From: Nageia nagi
Taxonomy: Eukaryota; Pinophyta
Length of the DNA stretch: 64,000 nucleotides
Assembly: GCA_050084985.1 (NCBI GenBank)
Contig: JBITNC010000002.1
Coordinates: forward strand, 26,412,001-26,476,000
Direction: 5' to 3'
In this document: piece by piece, positions 12,338 through 22,429 of the stretch
Layout: each line of letters starts with the position of its first letter
Position numbering within the stretch: position 1 is the first letter of the stretch
The notes under the pieces: generated by a model
What the model was told of the DNA's origin: nothing
The model's input: the letters and a program-made list of their open reading frames with translations, nothing else
Databases searched by the model: none
Made by a program: the position numbers and the translations under genes

Positions 12338-12505
12338 AGTCAGAAGTAGAAATAGAAATAGAATATTATTAATGTCCTCAGGTGACCAAAATAGGTCAAT
12401 GGGACTCGAAAAGTACAATCTAGCTAAGAGCAGGAAATGTAGGGGTGAGAAACCCCAGAAACCGAAAAAGCAAAAGCAAGAAGCACTAAAGTTACGCTAC
12501 AAGTT
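12338..12505 (-). mobile_element. LINE 3'-end fragment (5'-truncated copy)
   Basis: This segment is nearly identical to 45417-45570, the 3' end of the LINE at 45.4-46.8 kb. Both share GGTGACCAAAATAGGTCAAT, then GGGACTCGAAAAGTA, then AACCGAAAAAGCAAAAGC. On the minus strand both end in an AATATTATTTCTATTTCTA-like tail, a short-repeat 3' terminus rather than a plain poly-A. Because only the 3' end is present, it is a strongly 5'-truncated LINE insertion. Confidence 0.75.
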
Positions 12506-12853
12506 ACGTAGAGAAATGGTGGATGAAAGTCTGATAAAGTTTGAAACTTTTGATAAGATTATATTCTTTGATTAATGAGTAAAAAAAAGTGTATTGGTTG
12601 TTTTCACAAGTTTTCTTAGCAACACCAAGGATGATGTTAGTCCAAGCTGGGGAGACAATCATGACCCCACCTCTATGACCCACAAAACTTGATAATTAAT
12701 CTTAATTTGTGATAATATCTCCAAAGTATATTTGGACATTATGATGATTGCAAAGACATTTTAAGCAAGAATCTGGTAAGGGGGTAAGAGGGTGCCATGG
12801 ATCCAATAAGCTCAAGACCAGGGTTAGTCTTTAATGAGTTTTGACATTTAGAG

Positions 12854-13614
12854 TTATAATAGATTGTCTTTACATGAGAACATCTTGCTTGGCTCTTGCG
12901 ATATTGCTCTCAGATCCCATGGCATGAAGGGTTGGTTGCTTTGTTTATAGAAAACATGTGCATTATGTTCCTCATGAGTGCTTAAATCACCCTCCAATTT
13001 ATTAATACCAAAATGATCATGAATACTTCTCCCCATGGGTTTGGTTTGGAAGCCAAACTCAAACCTACTTGAACTCTCTTCCAACTTAGACAATTTTTGC
13101 ACCTCGTTGTCAATGATATGACAAGTATCAAAATTAATTCCATAATTGTCAATAGTGACTCCATGGTTGTTCCAAGTCTCAAGTGCCCTTTCTTCAAAGA
13201 TTGTCCCATCTTCATTGCTAGGTTTTTTATCAATATCAGTTCCACGCAATAGTAATTCTGATTTGTCTTCAAAATCAGCCATCTCTATGATGTTTTCTTT
13301 GCCTAATTTCTCATGCAGCAAAACAATTTCTTCTTCAATATTTTCTGATTTGGATTCTTCTTTTTCTAAAGGCTCATTTATCATCATTTTGTCTTCAGGA
13401 ATATCTTCATCCATATTTTACTTCTTTTTGTCATTTTTTTGTCTTTCTTCAAGCCTGCCTTCTGCGGTTTCATCATTATGTGTGCTTGGCTTTCTTCGCA
13501 GAAACCTCGGTAGCCAAATAGGTAAAGAATGAGTAGGTGGGCTTTCTTCTTTCTAGTGAATGGCTGGTTGTACTCGATCAGATCTAAGTTTTCGTTGTTG
13601 ATCTCTTCTTTCAT
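12854..13614 (-). pseudogene. ORF remnants of a non-autonomous LTR element
   Basis: Two minus-strand pieces in different frames overlap. The one at 13614-13384 starts MKEEINNENLDLIEYNQPF and continues with KKKAHLLILYLFGY. The one at 13414-12854 is 186 residues, starts MDEDIPEDKMMINEPLEK and is acidic in its first half. A frameshift near 13400 would join them. They lie downstream, in minus orientation, of the LTR (14114-15059) and its primer-binding site, so they occupy the internal region of that element. I see no gag zinc knuckle, protease, RT or integrase, and no second LTR before 12 kb. The product is unknown. Confidence 0.5.
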
Positions 13615-14091
13615 CCTTCTTATTTCCCTTTGCCTTCTTCCCTAAAATCTCCAGATAACTCAAAAAGAAACAACATTTTTGAAGTCTTCAAATTTACCTT
13701 GGTATTCCAAGAATAGGGCATCTAATTTTGTGGATGAAATCTAATCCTCTTGCTTAATTGTTCTCTAGATCAGTCACAACATCTCCAATATTTTAAAAAT
13801 TGGCAATACATTTCAGATCCTTTGAACTTCATGAAAACTTCTCGAAATTGCAAAAAGAAAGTGCCTAGGTCTGGGCACCATGCATGAAAGGCCAAATCTG
13901 GTCTGAAAATGCACCAAAAAAGTTGTCAAAGTTGGGTGACTGGGTCCTTGGCAGGCCTGAACGAAATCTGAACTGAATTTGCTTCTTCAAGGCTGAGCGC
14001 TCCACAATAGGGTTTCAAAACCCTTGATCTGAATGTGAAAGTCTCAAATATGCTTAATGGCTGAATTACTCATCCAACAGGCTGGCACGAA

Positions 14092-14108
14092 ACCAACTCT
14101 CATACCAC
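14092..14108 (-). other. Primer-binding site of minus-strand LTR element
   Basis: On the minus strand this reads TGGTATGAGAGTTGG, one mismatch from the initiator-tRNA primer-binding consensus over its first 11 bases. It lies 5 nt inside the LTR end at 14114, which gives the element minus orientation. Confidence 0.7.
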
Positions 14109-14612
14109 TATAGTGTCCCAAACTAGGTAAAACCAGAAATATTCAAAGCAATTTCAGATTTATCAATTTGTGCCCTAGTTGTAAATTCCAATTCAAAAAT
14201 AATTTCAATTCCACACCATTCATGCATCAATATTTCAGATCTGAAACAAATACCAAAAATATATGTAAATTTGCCACAGAAAATTCAGATTCAAGTGCCA
14301 AGCAATTCAATTCACCAAAAGGAACAAGTATGAACACCAAATGAGCCAATATGATGCCCTAGAAGGTGGGTGACCACCTTAGGCATTGAAACAACTGAAT
14401 CCAAATGACCAAAAATTATTCCTTGGCTTTCCAAGGCTGGACAACCCTCCTAGAAGGCTGAAAATGAATGCAAAATGCACAAGAGTGCCTCCTGAAGTTG
14501 GACATCCCACTATGGAACTCCTCTATGTGTGTATTCAAATGCTGAAGTGCCAATGTAGAGCGAGAGTGAATCTTGGATGGATCCACCAACGGAAGACTTA
14601 AGAGTCTTCATC

Positions 14613-14678
14613 TTTAAGCCCTCAAAACCCATAGGGTTTTCATCCTTAAGCCCTCAAAACCCATAGGGTTTTCATCCT
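14613..14678. repeat. 32-bp tandem duplication inside LTR
   Basis: The segment AAGCCCTCAAAACCCATAGG plus GTTTTCATCC is present twice back to back with period 32. The two copies are almost identical, so the duplication is recent relative to the LTR. Confidence 0.9.
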
Positions 14679-14803
14679 CAAGGTCTCTCCTACAGGTTTC
14701 CGTCCACAAGATGGAGGAAATGGAGGAACAATTGATCCAACTTCTCTCTCAAAAAGAAGTGAAAATATTTTCCAAACCATGATCCTAAAGTGGGGTGCTC
14801 CTA

Positions 14804-14813
14804 GCCTTTATAG
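14804..14813 (-). promoter_or_regulatory. LTR TATA box
   Basis: CTATAAAGGC on the minus strand lies about 250 bp from the LTR start, a plausible U3 promoter for the element at 14114-15059. Confidence 0.5.
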
Positions 14814-15255
14814 TTGGACGTCCCATCATGGGGTGATAGGTTGGCCCATCTAGAAGGCTTCTAATTTCACCTTGGAATTACAAATTACAAATTTGAGATC
14901 TTCCATTACATTATTACATAAAAATACAAATAAAGTTCCATTACTATCTAAAAATATCAATAATTACTCCTAACTACTAATATCACTCCCATTCCATGAG
15001 GTCCAGAAAAATCATTAAAATGCAAAAATAGGTGAGACGCCAAAATTGGGGACATTACATGAATATACCAAGTGATTTAGGGTCTGGAGGGGTTGAGGAC
15101 ATTGGTGGGTCTCACCCCCAATCTATTGTGCACAATTTTTTTTAATTTTAGAGTGAGTTTTTTTTTAACATGCTCACCCACAGCCAAGGGAACGGTTTTG
15201 GGAGTTCCCTACAGCATTTCCAAGTTCCCAAGAACGCGGGAACGCATCCTCCAAA

Positions 15256-15397
15256 GGGGGAACATGTTCGAGTACAACCCTAGTATTTTATAATAGTAGA
15301 GAAAACATCATATATATATATATATAGGGGAACGTGTTCCAGCATAACCCTGGTATTTTATAATAGTTGTGATAACAATATATATATATTGAAGAAT
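15256..15397. repeat. About 71-bp tandem duplication with TA-rich tails
   Basis: Two copies start GGGGGAACATGTTC (15256) and GGGGAACGTGTTC (15327). Each continues AACCCTRGTATTTTATAATAG and ends in a (TA)n stretch. The two (TA)n tracts suggest slippage as the origin. Confidence 0.8.
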
Positions 15398-17440
15398 TAT
15401 TAAAAGAAATTCAAAAATGGAGGAAACATTTTGATTATTGGCATGGCATTATACTTGGCATTTGTAATAGGCATTAATGTTTTCTATAGCATTTGAATGT
15501 TTATGTCCAAGGTTTAGTGGACTCAGAATTGAACAATAGCGTTTGAATGTTTATGGAGTGCGCATCGGGGTTTAGTGGCCTCAGAGTTTTTAATGTCCCA
15601 AAATATTTTAATTTATGTTTTGTTGTGTTTCTGGGCATCTAAGGGGTGGGTTAGTGTGTTTTGAGAAGTTTTATTGTCAGTATAAGTGTTTAGGGAGTTG
15701 GTTATGTATTTAGAATAGTTTTGGAACAAGAAAAAATATATTAATTAATGTCATTGACCTGATACACGTTTTTAGTTTGATTGTTGAGATGATAAGGCAA
15801 TATTAAATGTCTACTATTTGTAACTGCATTTTGGCAAAAGTACATGTTATGAGGTCAAAGTCCAAGGTATTATTTAATGCTTTTGTAACTGCCATAGGAG
15901 AGGATTTGTAACTGTTATGAGGTAGAGAGGTTTAAATTAAGACTTCCAAGGCTATATAAGAGGAAGAGCTGGTCATTTGTTGAGGGCTGATTTTGGTAGA
16001 GAATTTGGATAGCCTGCATGCTCTTGGGCCTTAGTATTTTGCTAAGGATTTTTTAGAGGGGTTCCCATTAGATCTGATCTAATGGAGGTTGGAGGAGAGA
16101 TCTGAAGACTATTTACCCATTTCTGTATTTGTGCTTGCATGTTTGAAGATTCAATGTTTTGGACACCCATTTGCACTCAGAAATAAAGGGACTGTGAGTC
16201 AGGGCTTGGACGAATTGTTAGAGGAGAGCAGAATACAGAATATGAAGCTCATTCGAAAACATGCACAAAGAAAATGTAGGTTAAGAGTTTAAGAATGTAA
16301 GTTTTGAAGCCATTCGAGGGCATTGCAGTTTGCAGAAATGTGAAGGAGAGTTCAGAAGAAAAGCTTGAATGTTGCCAAGTTCATATGGTGCTCCTCTTAA
16401 CCTGCATTCATGCAGATATCTTTGTTTAAGCATCAAATATAATAATTGTACTCCATTTTCATCGCTGGTACGAGTTCAATGGTCTTCATGGACTTTCACT
16501 TCTTGTCTGTAAGACTTCCTTGCATATACTCTGTGCTACGTTTGTAGTCTTGGTTGTTCAATTTGTGCCTGAGTGGGGTTGAACCATGGTAGCATAAGCT
16601 TGTTTTAGTTTGAGTTTTTATTGGCCTGGTTTTTATTTGTTTAGCTCTGAATGTTTGAATCCTTTAACATGCCCAGACGTTGTTGTTATGGGTTTTGATA
16701 GCACACTGCAGCCATGGGGTTTTTAATTTGAATACCCTTTGTTTGGGAACTTTTATCATGTAACCTTGCTGGCAATACAAATAATTTACACGGTGCCAAT
16801 GAATGCTAACCAAATGATGAGTATGTAGGATAGTCTGTTATTATGGGCTTGCATGACGCCAGTAGATTTGTGACGATTGTATATAATCAAAATCAAAAGC
16901 ATGTTTGACCCGTTTGCTTGCTAAAACTCTGATAATCTGTCTTTTGTTGCGAATATAACCACATTTTTGTGTCGTTTTTGCTGTTAGCAAAATAAAATGA
17001 GTTATCATTTCATTGTTTGGTTAGGGTAGAACCAAGCGTGGAAAAATAAATGGCTAGTTCATATTTATTAGGTTATGAGCTTAATCTGCAGAAGTTAGAA
17101 ATTTAACTGTAGATGCATACTGGAATAAAGCTTGAGAAATAGGAATGATTACAGAAGCTAATTTGTTGTTACTACACGATGCAAATGAATAAGCTCTTAG
17201 TATATTCGTATATAGCTTTATGTTGTTGCATGGTGAGTTTGATCATGGGTAGACAAAAATTGATTTAATTTGCTTGAGGAATGATGAATTTAGCTTTCTG
17301 CATGGTTAACTAATGCATAGGCTTTGAACATTTTAAATGAGCTGTGAGGAGCTCAAGACGTTGGCATATAATTTGTATATATAGTTCGTGAGATTGAGCT
17401 TGCACATGTAGCTAGTTTTGCTAAATATTTTGGGAACTTA

Positions 17441-17605
17441 AAAGAAAGTGTTATATTTATGTTTTGAGAATTGAAGGATGAGTTCAATGCAGAAGAAGAT
17501 GTTAAGTTTATATTATGAACATTGAAGGGTGAGTTCAATGCAGAAGAAAGTGTTATGTTTATGTTTGACTATTGAAGGTTGAGTTCAATGCAAAATAAGT
17601 GTTGT
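17441..17605. repeat. 50-51-bp tandem repeat, 3 copies
   Basis: The motif ATTGAAGGRTGAGTTCAATG plus CAGAAGAAAGTGTTATG occurs with GAGTTCAATGC at 17480, 17531 and 17581. A partial upstream unit (AGAAAGTGTTATATTTATG) precedes it near 17441. It is non-coding. Confidence 0.85.
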
Positions 17606-19260
17606 AATATATATAGCAATTAATTGAATTTGTAAAATAGAAGCATGTGTAATAGCACGTAATACAGCAATAAATATTGTAATGTATTTAGTTTACAATG
17701 CATTGCAAAAGTAGCTATGCATGTAGGCATGCAATATTTGATATAATTTGATTGTTCATTAATAAAAATGCTTGCATGGTTTGACCGGTGGGTTTTTCTC
17801 CCCAAGGAGCTTTCCCACGTTAATAAAATCAGCGTTTCAAATCTTGATGTATGCTGATTATTCTACTGCAGCTATCTTTATATTGCAATATTTTTACAAC
17901 AGTAATTATAAAATGTCATAGTTTGATTATGCTTTTCTATTATGGCTGAAATATTAAATAATGTAATGGGCTGATTTAATATCCAAATCAGAAAGAATAA
18001 AAACAAATAGTGTGATTAGCAAGATAAAGTGATTAGAACAAAGATGTACATGGTATATATAATGAACAAAGCTATGTTATTAATCTTGATGAGATTGGAG
18101 GTCACCTCTCATTAATACCCTTAGGCTTGCTTGAGCATAGCCATGTGGCCAAAACTCCTTTAAGGAAAACGATTAAAGCTAATGGACAGATTAGATGCAA
18201 GCATAGTAGTCAAACGCATCGCACAATACTAGCATGAGTCACCCCTTGAAGCATGACTCCTCTCGAAGTATTGTGCGGCACTGGCCTTGACTACATGAAC
18301 CGCCCCACGAGGACATGGTCATGATAGCCAACCCAAACTATGCCTTATCCATTAATTCCATAGTTGCACACTACTTGATGTATAATACCCTCAAGGCATT
18401 ACCCGGCCCATTGGACCCAAGTGGACTTCGGTGAGTTCAGAACACTCAGATTCGCCAAACTCAGCAAGTCTGATCACTCTGGCGAGTCCCGACGCTTGGA
18501 CTCGCCAAATTCAGTAAAAAAAAACTTGGAAAAGTGACTTAAAAACTTAAACGTCCCCCCTTATTTATCATTTTTCACTTTGCAGATGCTAGGAGAAAGG
18601 TGAAAGAGAGGGCAAGAGGTATTTCAAGCTTAAGAACACAATTTCTATCCATTAAAACAAATTTTCTTTGAGCTGGGAAGAATTTGACACCCACCAAGTG
18701 ATACCCAACACACAAACAAGCTTGCTTTGAACATTATTTTGAGGGTTTTGTTTTTTCTATTCATTTGATAAAAATAAGCAGTAGGGTTTTCTAAATTTGT
18801 GATTGTTTGATAAAAGATTAAAAATGGCAATAGGGTAACTCAAGTTTATATTTTTTCTTAAGTTTAAATTTAAGAAAAAAACAATTAGGGTCTATTGTTT
18901 TTGTTTTTAGTTTGTGATTGTAATTTACAATCACAAATTTAAAAAAAAAAAAAACAGCTACGATTTATTTTTAATTTTTTAAGTTTGTGCTCAGTGCTTG
19001 TGTTTAAAATTTTAAATTCAAATATAATTTTTGTATATGATTATTTTTCATTTTTTATTTGTAATTATGTATATTGTAAATTTTATAATTGTCTAACAAC
19101 TATGGATATAAGTAATGAAAATAGGGGTGAGTTTTCATATTAATTTACCCAAAGTGCATCTATAAGAAGATAAAACATTAGTATAAAAGAACCATGAATA
19201 CTATCACATAATCATTTGATAATTGGAGCAAGTCTATTTGGATATTAGACTTAGGGATTG

Positions 19261-20393
19261 TGTAAGATCCCAAACACAAACTCAAGTGCAATTAAGCAAA
19301 AACAACCAAGTATGCACCCACGTCTGGGCTAGAGCCTCAAATACAAGCACAAACAACCTCACAATGCCAACGTCAAGCCTAGGGCATCCAATTTAAGCAT
19401 AAGCAATAAATAATGCCAACGTATGGCTCATACAAGCATACATGAACAATCACACCTCAACATTGTAATAATGGAGAATACACAAGACAATATTGAGATC
19501 CAAGTGCCCAACACCTATATTAATGATATGGAATGATGAATGATACAGTACCAAGCCCACAGGGCTCAACGTTGGCCTCCCAAGAGCCAACTAGGGCACA
19601 ATGCCTACACAAATGTGATCAATGCTAGAACTCAAGAACAATGGATGGGGCAGCCTCATTCCCCTAGATGCTCTACTAAAGAACTCCCACACCTAGAAAC
19701 CATCGTAGGTAGGAATGTGACCTCGGAATACCATCGGATAGACTAAGATGCTACACCTTAGCTGTAGATCAACAGGATCCCTCAGACTACTAATCCTCCT
19801 AGATGATGCAACTAGGGATATTGCTTGACCCTACGCCAAGACTTGTGTCCACTGGACGGTATGAATAATAATAATAATCAAGTATATCCAGCAATGATGC
19901 TCCAAGGCCTAATATAGCTCACACTGAATTTGGATCTCATCTCAAAGTCATCGCCCAACCTTCCTGGTCCAATGTTGGCTTCCTAGAAACCCCACAAACC
20001 CCAACGAAGGTGCCTAGGGGTCATTCCAAACCCAACGTTGGTATCTGGGGCCTCCCCATGCTCAACGTGGGTCTAGAGCGCATGCATGGGTCTAGAAGGC
20101 ATGCATGGGTGTCATGGGCCAATGTGGGAGTCTAGGAGTCTCCCCAAGGTTGGCGCATGTGTACAAGTGCTCCCAAATCCAACATTGGGGCAAATAGGTG
20201 TTTATCCATACTCTAATGCTATCTAGGTGCTAAACAAACCTTGGGATTCTCACAATCACTTCTTGGGACCTTTATATTTTCTATCCCAAGTACTAACTAA
20301 ATAAATATTTACAAAGAGGAATCTATGGGATTCCATAATTAATTACAATGAGCAAAGGGGGATTCCATAATTATAATGCCCCTTAAAGGAACA
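19261..20393 (-). mobile_element. Solo LTR of the chromovirus family, minus orientation
   Basis: This segment matches the 56205-57390 and 62022-63203 LTRs in reverse orientation, with clear divergence. Shared blocks are AACAGGATCCCT, then AATCCTCCTAGATG, then AATAATAATAAT. The internal CAACGTTGG / ACGTGGGTCTAG minisatellite-like block and the GGATTCCATAATTAATTAC block are also shared. Plus-strand ends are TGTAAGATCC and GGAACA, compatible with TG...CA LTR ends. ATTG directly flanks both ends, a possible imperfect target-site duplication. No internal element sequence adjoins it, so it looks like a solo LTR left by LTR-LTR recombination. Confidence 0.7.
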
Positions 20394-22375
20394 ATTGAGG
20401 AAAACCTTATATTAAGGTGATGAGAAAGTAAATCACAAAGTTTTCAAGATAAAACTCATTAATGAATTGAAACCACCCTAGATACATAACTAAATATTAT
20501 TTTAGGTAAAAATATGTGTGGTTTCCATAGAGGATTTAGAGAGGTCATTACACGTTGGAGATTAAGCCAAATACACAGGAAAAATAAACTCGAACAAGAG
20601 GATCAGTTGGTCAATGAGATAAAGCCTATGCCTATCATCTAGAGGTCCTTAGTTCAACACTCAGCTAGTCCATGGCATCTCACATGGTATCTGAGTCATC
20701 AATGGTATATTTAGAAGCCAATGTCTAGCATGAGGGGACTGTTGGACTCAAAAAAATTAGTGACTAGCTCTATGGTTGAACACTTATGGTGGCAATCATG
20801 GTGTCCTAAGTTCTAATGCTAGCTGGTCCATCAGTTCTAATATTGATTGCACATGGATAGAGTGATGTTGGAAAATTCAAAATTTTGGATCACTTCTCTA
20901 ATAAACATATTCTTTTAAATCTGCTACTACAGTCCTCTTACAATGTGATTTACGCTTGTGGTAGCCACACTATTACCCTTTTACCTTTGGTTGGCATTTA
21001 TGAAACTTGTTGGATTTCTCACTTCTGCCTTCATTGTTGAATTTTTGTTCATGTTTAATCACATATTTATACGTATATCCCAACTCCTCAATTTCTGAGG
21101 TTCAGTTCATCTTGGATATACAGCGTTGCAGTACTTGAGAATTTGATGCTTCTCAGATTATTGGAAACCCAACTTGGTTGCCATAGAGGGGAAAGTGGCA
21201 ATGTTAGGTTAAACAGATCTTGAAGATCATATATACATTCTTTGATATACAGTATTTTTAAGGAAATGAAGTCATTCATTGATAATGAACTGATTTATAC
21301 CCCAACAGTTACAAAGTGGTTAAAAAATGGCTTGCCGCTTAACTACTTCTTCATGTGATAACTTGAGCTCATAGAGACGTGTTTCAGGTAGTTTTTGTAC
21401 TTCTGCAAAGAAATCAAATATTTGAAAAGCTTCATTAATTTGTGATTTTCTACTTCTTAACATATCCATTAATTTTTTAATAGAGTTCATCAAAGTTGCA
21501 TTCACAAAGCTATGCCTCCCTAAAGTTGCTACCCAAAACTATATATACATGGTTAAGCTTAGGTTGGCTTGAAGCCTGTCGGATAAATTCAAAAAACACA
21601 TTATGAGCATTTTATGCAGCTAAATTCACTATAGAATTAAAATGCAGCTACTTCACCAACAGATCCTTTTACTCTCCAACAGATCTCACCCTATTAAATG
21701 TGCTTTTCCCCGTAAGCTCTATATGTGAAAATCACCATTTTTGGATATGACACGAGGTATTCTTGACTACCATTGAATTTAAGTTATAGAATGACACAAA
21801 TTCAAAAGGAAATAAAGAAAGAAAAAAAGGCAGGAATGATAAGAAGATAGTTGCATATAATACGATGAGATAAAATTCTCTTTGCACACAGACCAGTCAT
21901 CTCTGGAAATATTATACACCTTGTCATAATACATGCAAAATTCCACAAAGCGCAGTTAGATTTCTGTCCTCTAACTTTGTGGACTAACTACAGCCGCACA
22001 GTAGCTTTGTATTGGATAATCCACTTCTGCTTTCTCTTTAGATGCGATTCTCCAAATCCCTATCTATTATCCCAACTAAATTGTATTGATGTTAATCATC
22101 TTGAGCTACATTAGGAACCATCTTGTCCTCTATCTTTGGGAACTAATCATAAGCTACAATAACCCTTCATTGAATTGTTCAATTCCTTTTCCAAAGACAT
22201 AAAACAGTTGAATACAAAGTGGAATCCGAAGTAATAAGAATTGAGATGGCAAGATATGATGAATAAAAAAACTGAACCCGTCAGGAGAATCTACCATAAC
22301 TGAACAATTCAAGATTCAAATATAACGTTGAAGGAATACAATTTATTAAAATTAAAACCACGATAAGTAATTTAC
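20394..22375. other. Intron-like sequence downstream of the last visible exon
   Basis: The donor site GTAAAT of exon 22376-22429 opens here. I see no further FGAM synthase coding sequence. A minus-strand ORF at 21505-21320 (starts MNATLMNSIKKLMDMLRSR) has an upstream in-frame extension reading FWVATLGRHSFV. It looks like a real but unrecognised protein fragment and may be a transposon relic. The rest is AT-rich and without clear features. Confidence 0.4.
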
Positions 22376-22429
22376 CATGCTGGATGCAGCACCACCTCCC
22401 ATTCCAATGCGATATGCAGGACCACCAAC
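22376..22429 (-). CDS. FGAM synthase exon, GGGAASS motif (last visible)
   Basis: An 18-codon exon: VGGPAYRIGMGGGAASSM, bounded by ATAG and GTAAAT, phase 0. The next conserved segment of the family is not found in the 22.3 kb to the left, so either that intron exceeds 22 kb or the gene is truncated. Confidence 0.94.

Larger units (their letters stand above)
14114..15059 (-). mobile_element. LTR of a non-autonomous minus-strand element, 946 bp
   Basis: On the minus strand the LTR starts TGTAATGTCCCCAATTTTGG at 15059 and ends GGGACA at 14114, just before the primer-binding site. A TATA box CTATAAAGGC lies at 14813-14804. A 32-bp direct repeat containing AAGCCCTCAAAACCCATAGG occurs twice at about 14613-14678. 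The internal region to the left carries only the ORF remnants at 12854-13614, so the element looks non-autonomous or heavily deleted. Confidence 0.75.
15060..19260. other. Repeat-derived non-coding stretch; no gene seen
   Basis: The stretch is a mosaic of decayed repeats. It holds tandem duplications (15256-15397 and 17441-17605, listed separately) and a roughly 50-bp duplicated GTTTGAATGTTTATG...GTTTAGTGG segment at 15489-15595. A plus-strand TATA-like GCTATATAAGAGGAAG lies near 15950. GGTGGGTTTTTCTCCCC, then CACGTTAATAAAA, near 17787-17827 resembles the U5 end of copia LTRs. At 18410-18540 a motif of the type GACTCGCCAAATTCAG recurs. No ORF has a recognisable domain. An old plus-strand LTR element is likely but its ends are not resolved. 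Confidence 0.4.

Noticed and set aside
21320-21505. Minus-strand ORF as a further FGAM synthase exon
   Set aside because: The sequence does not match any part of FGAM synthase and lacks splice borders in phase. It was left as an unassigned fragment.
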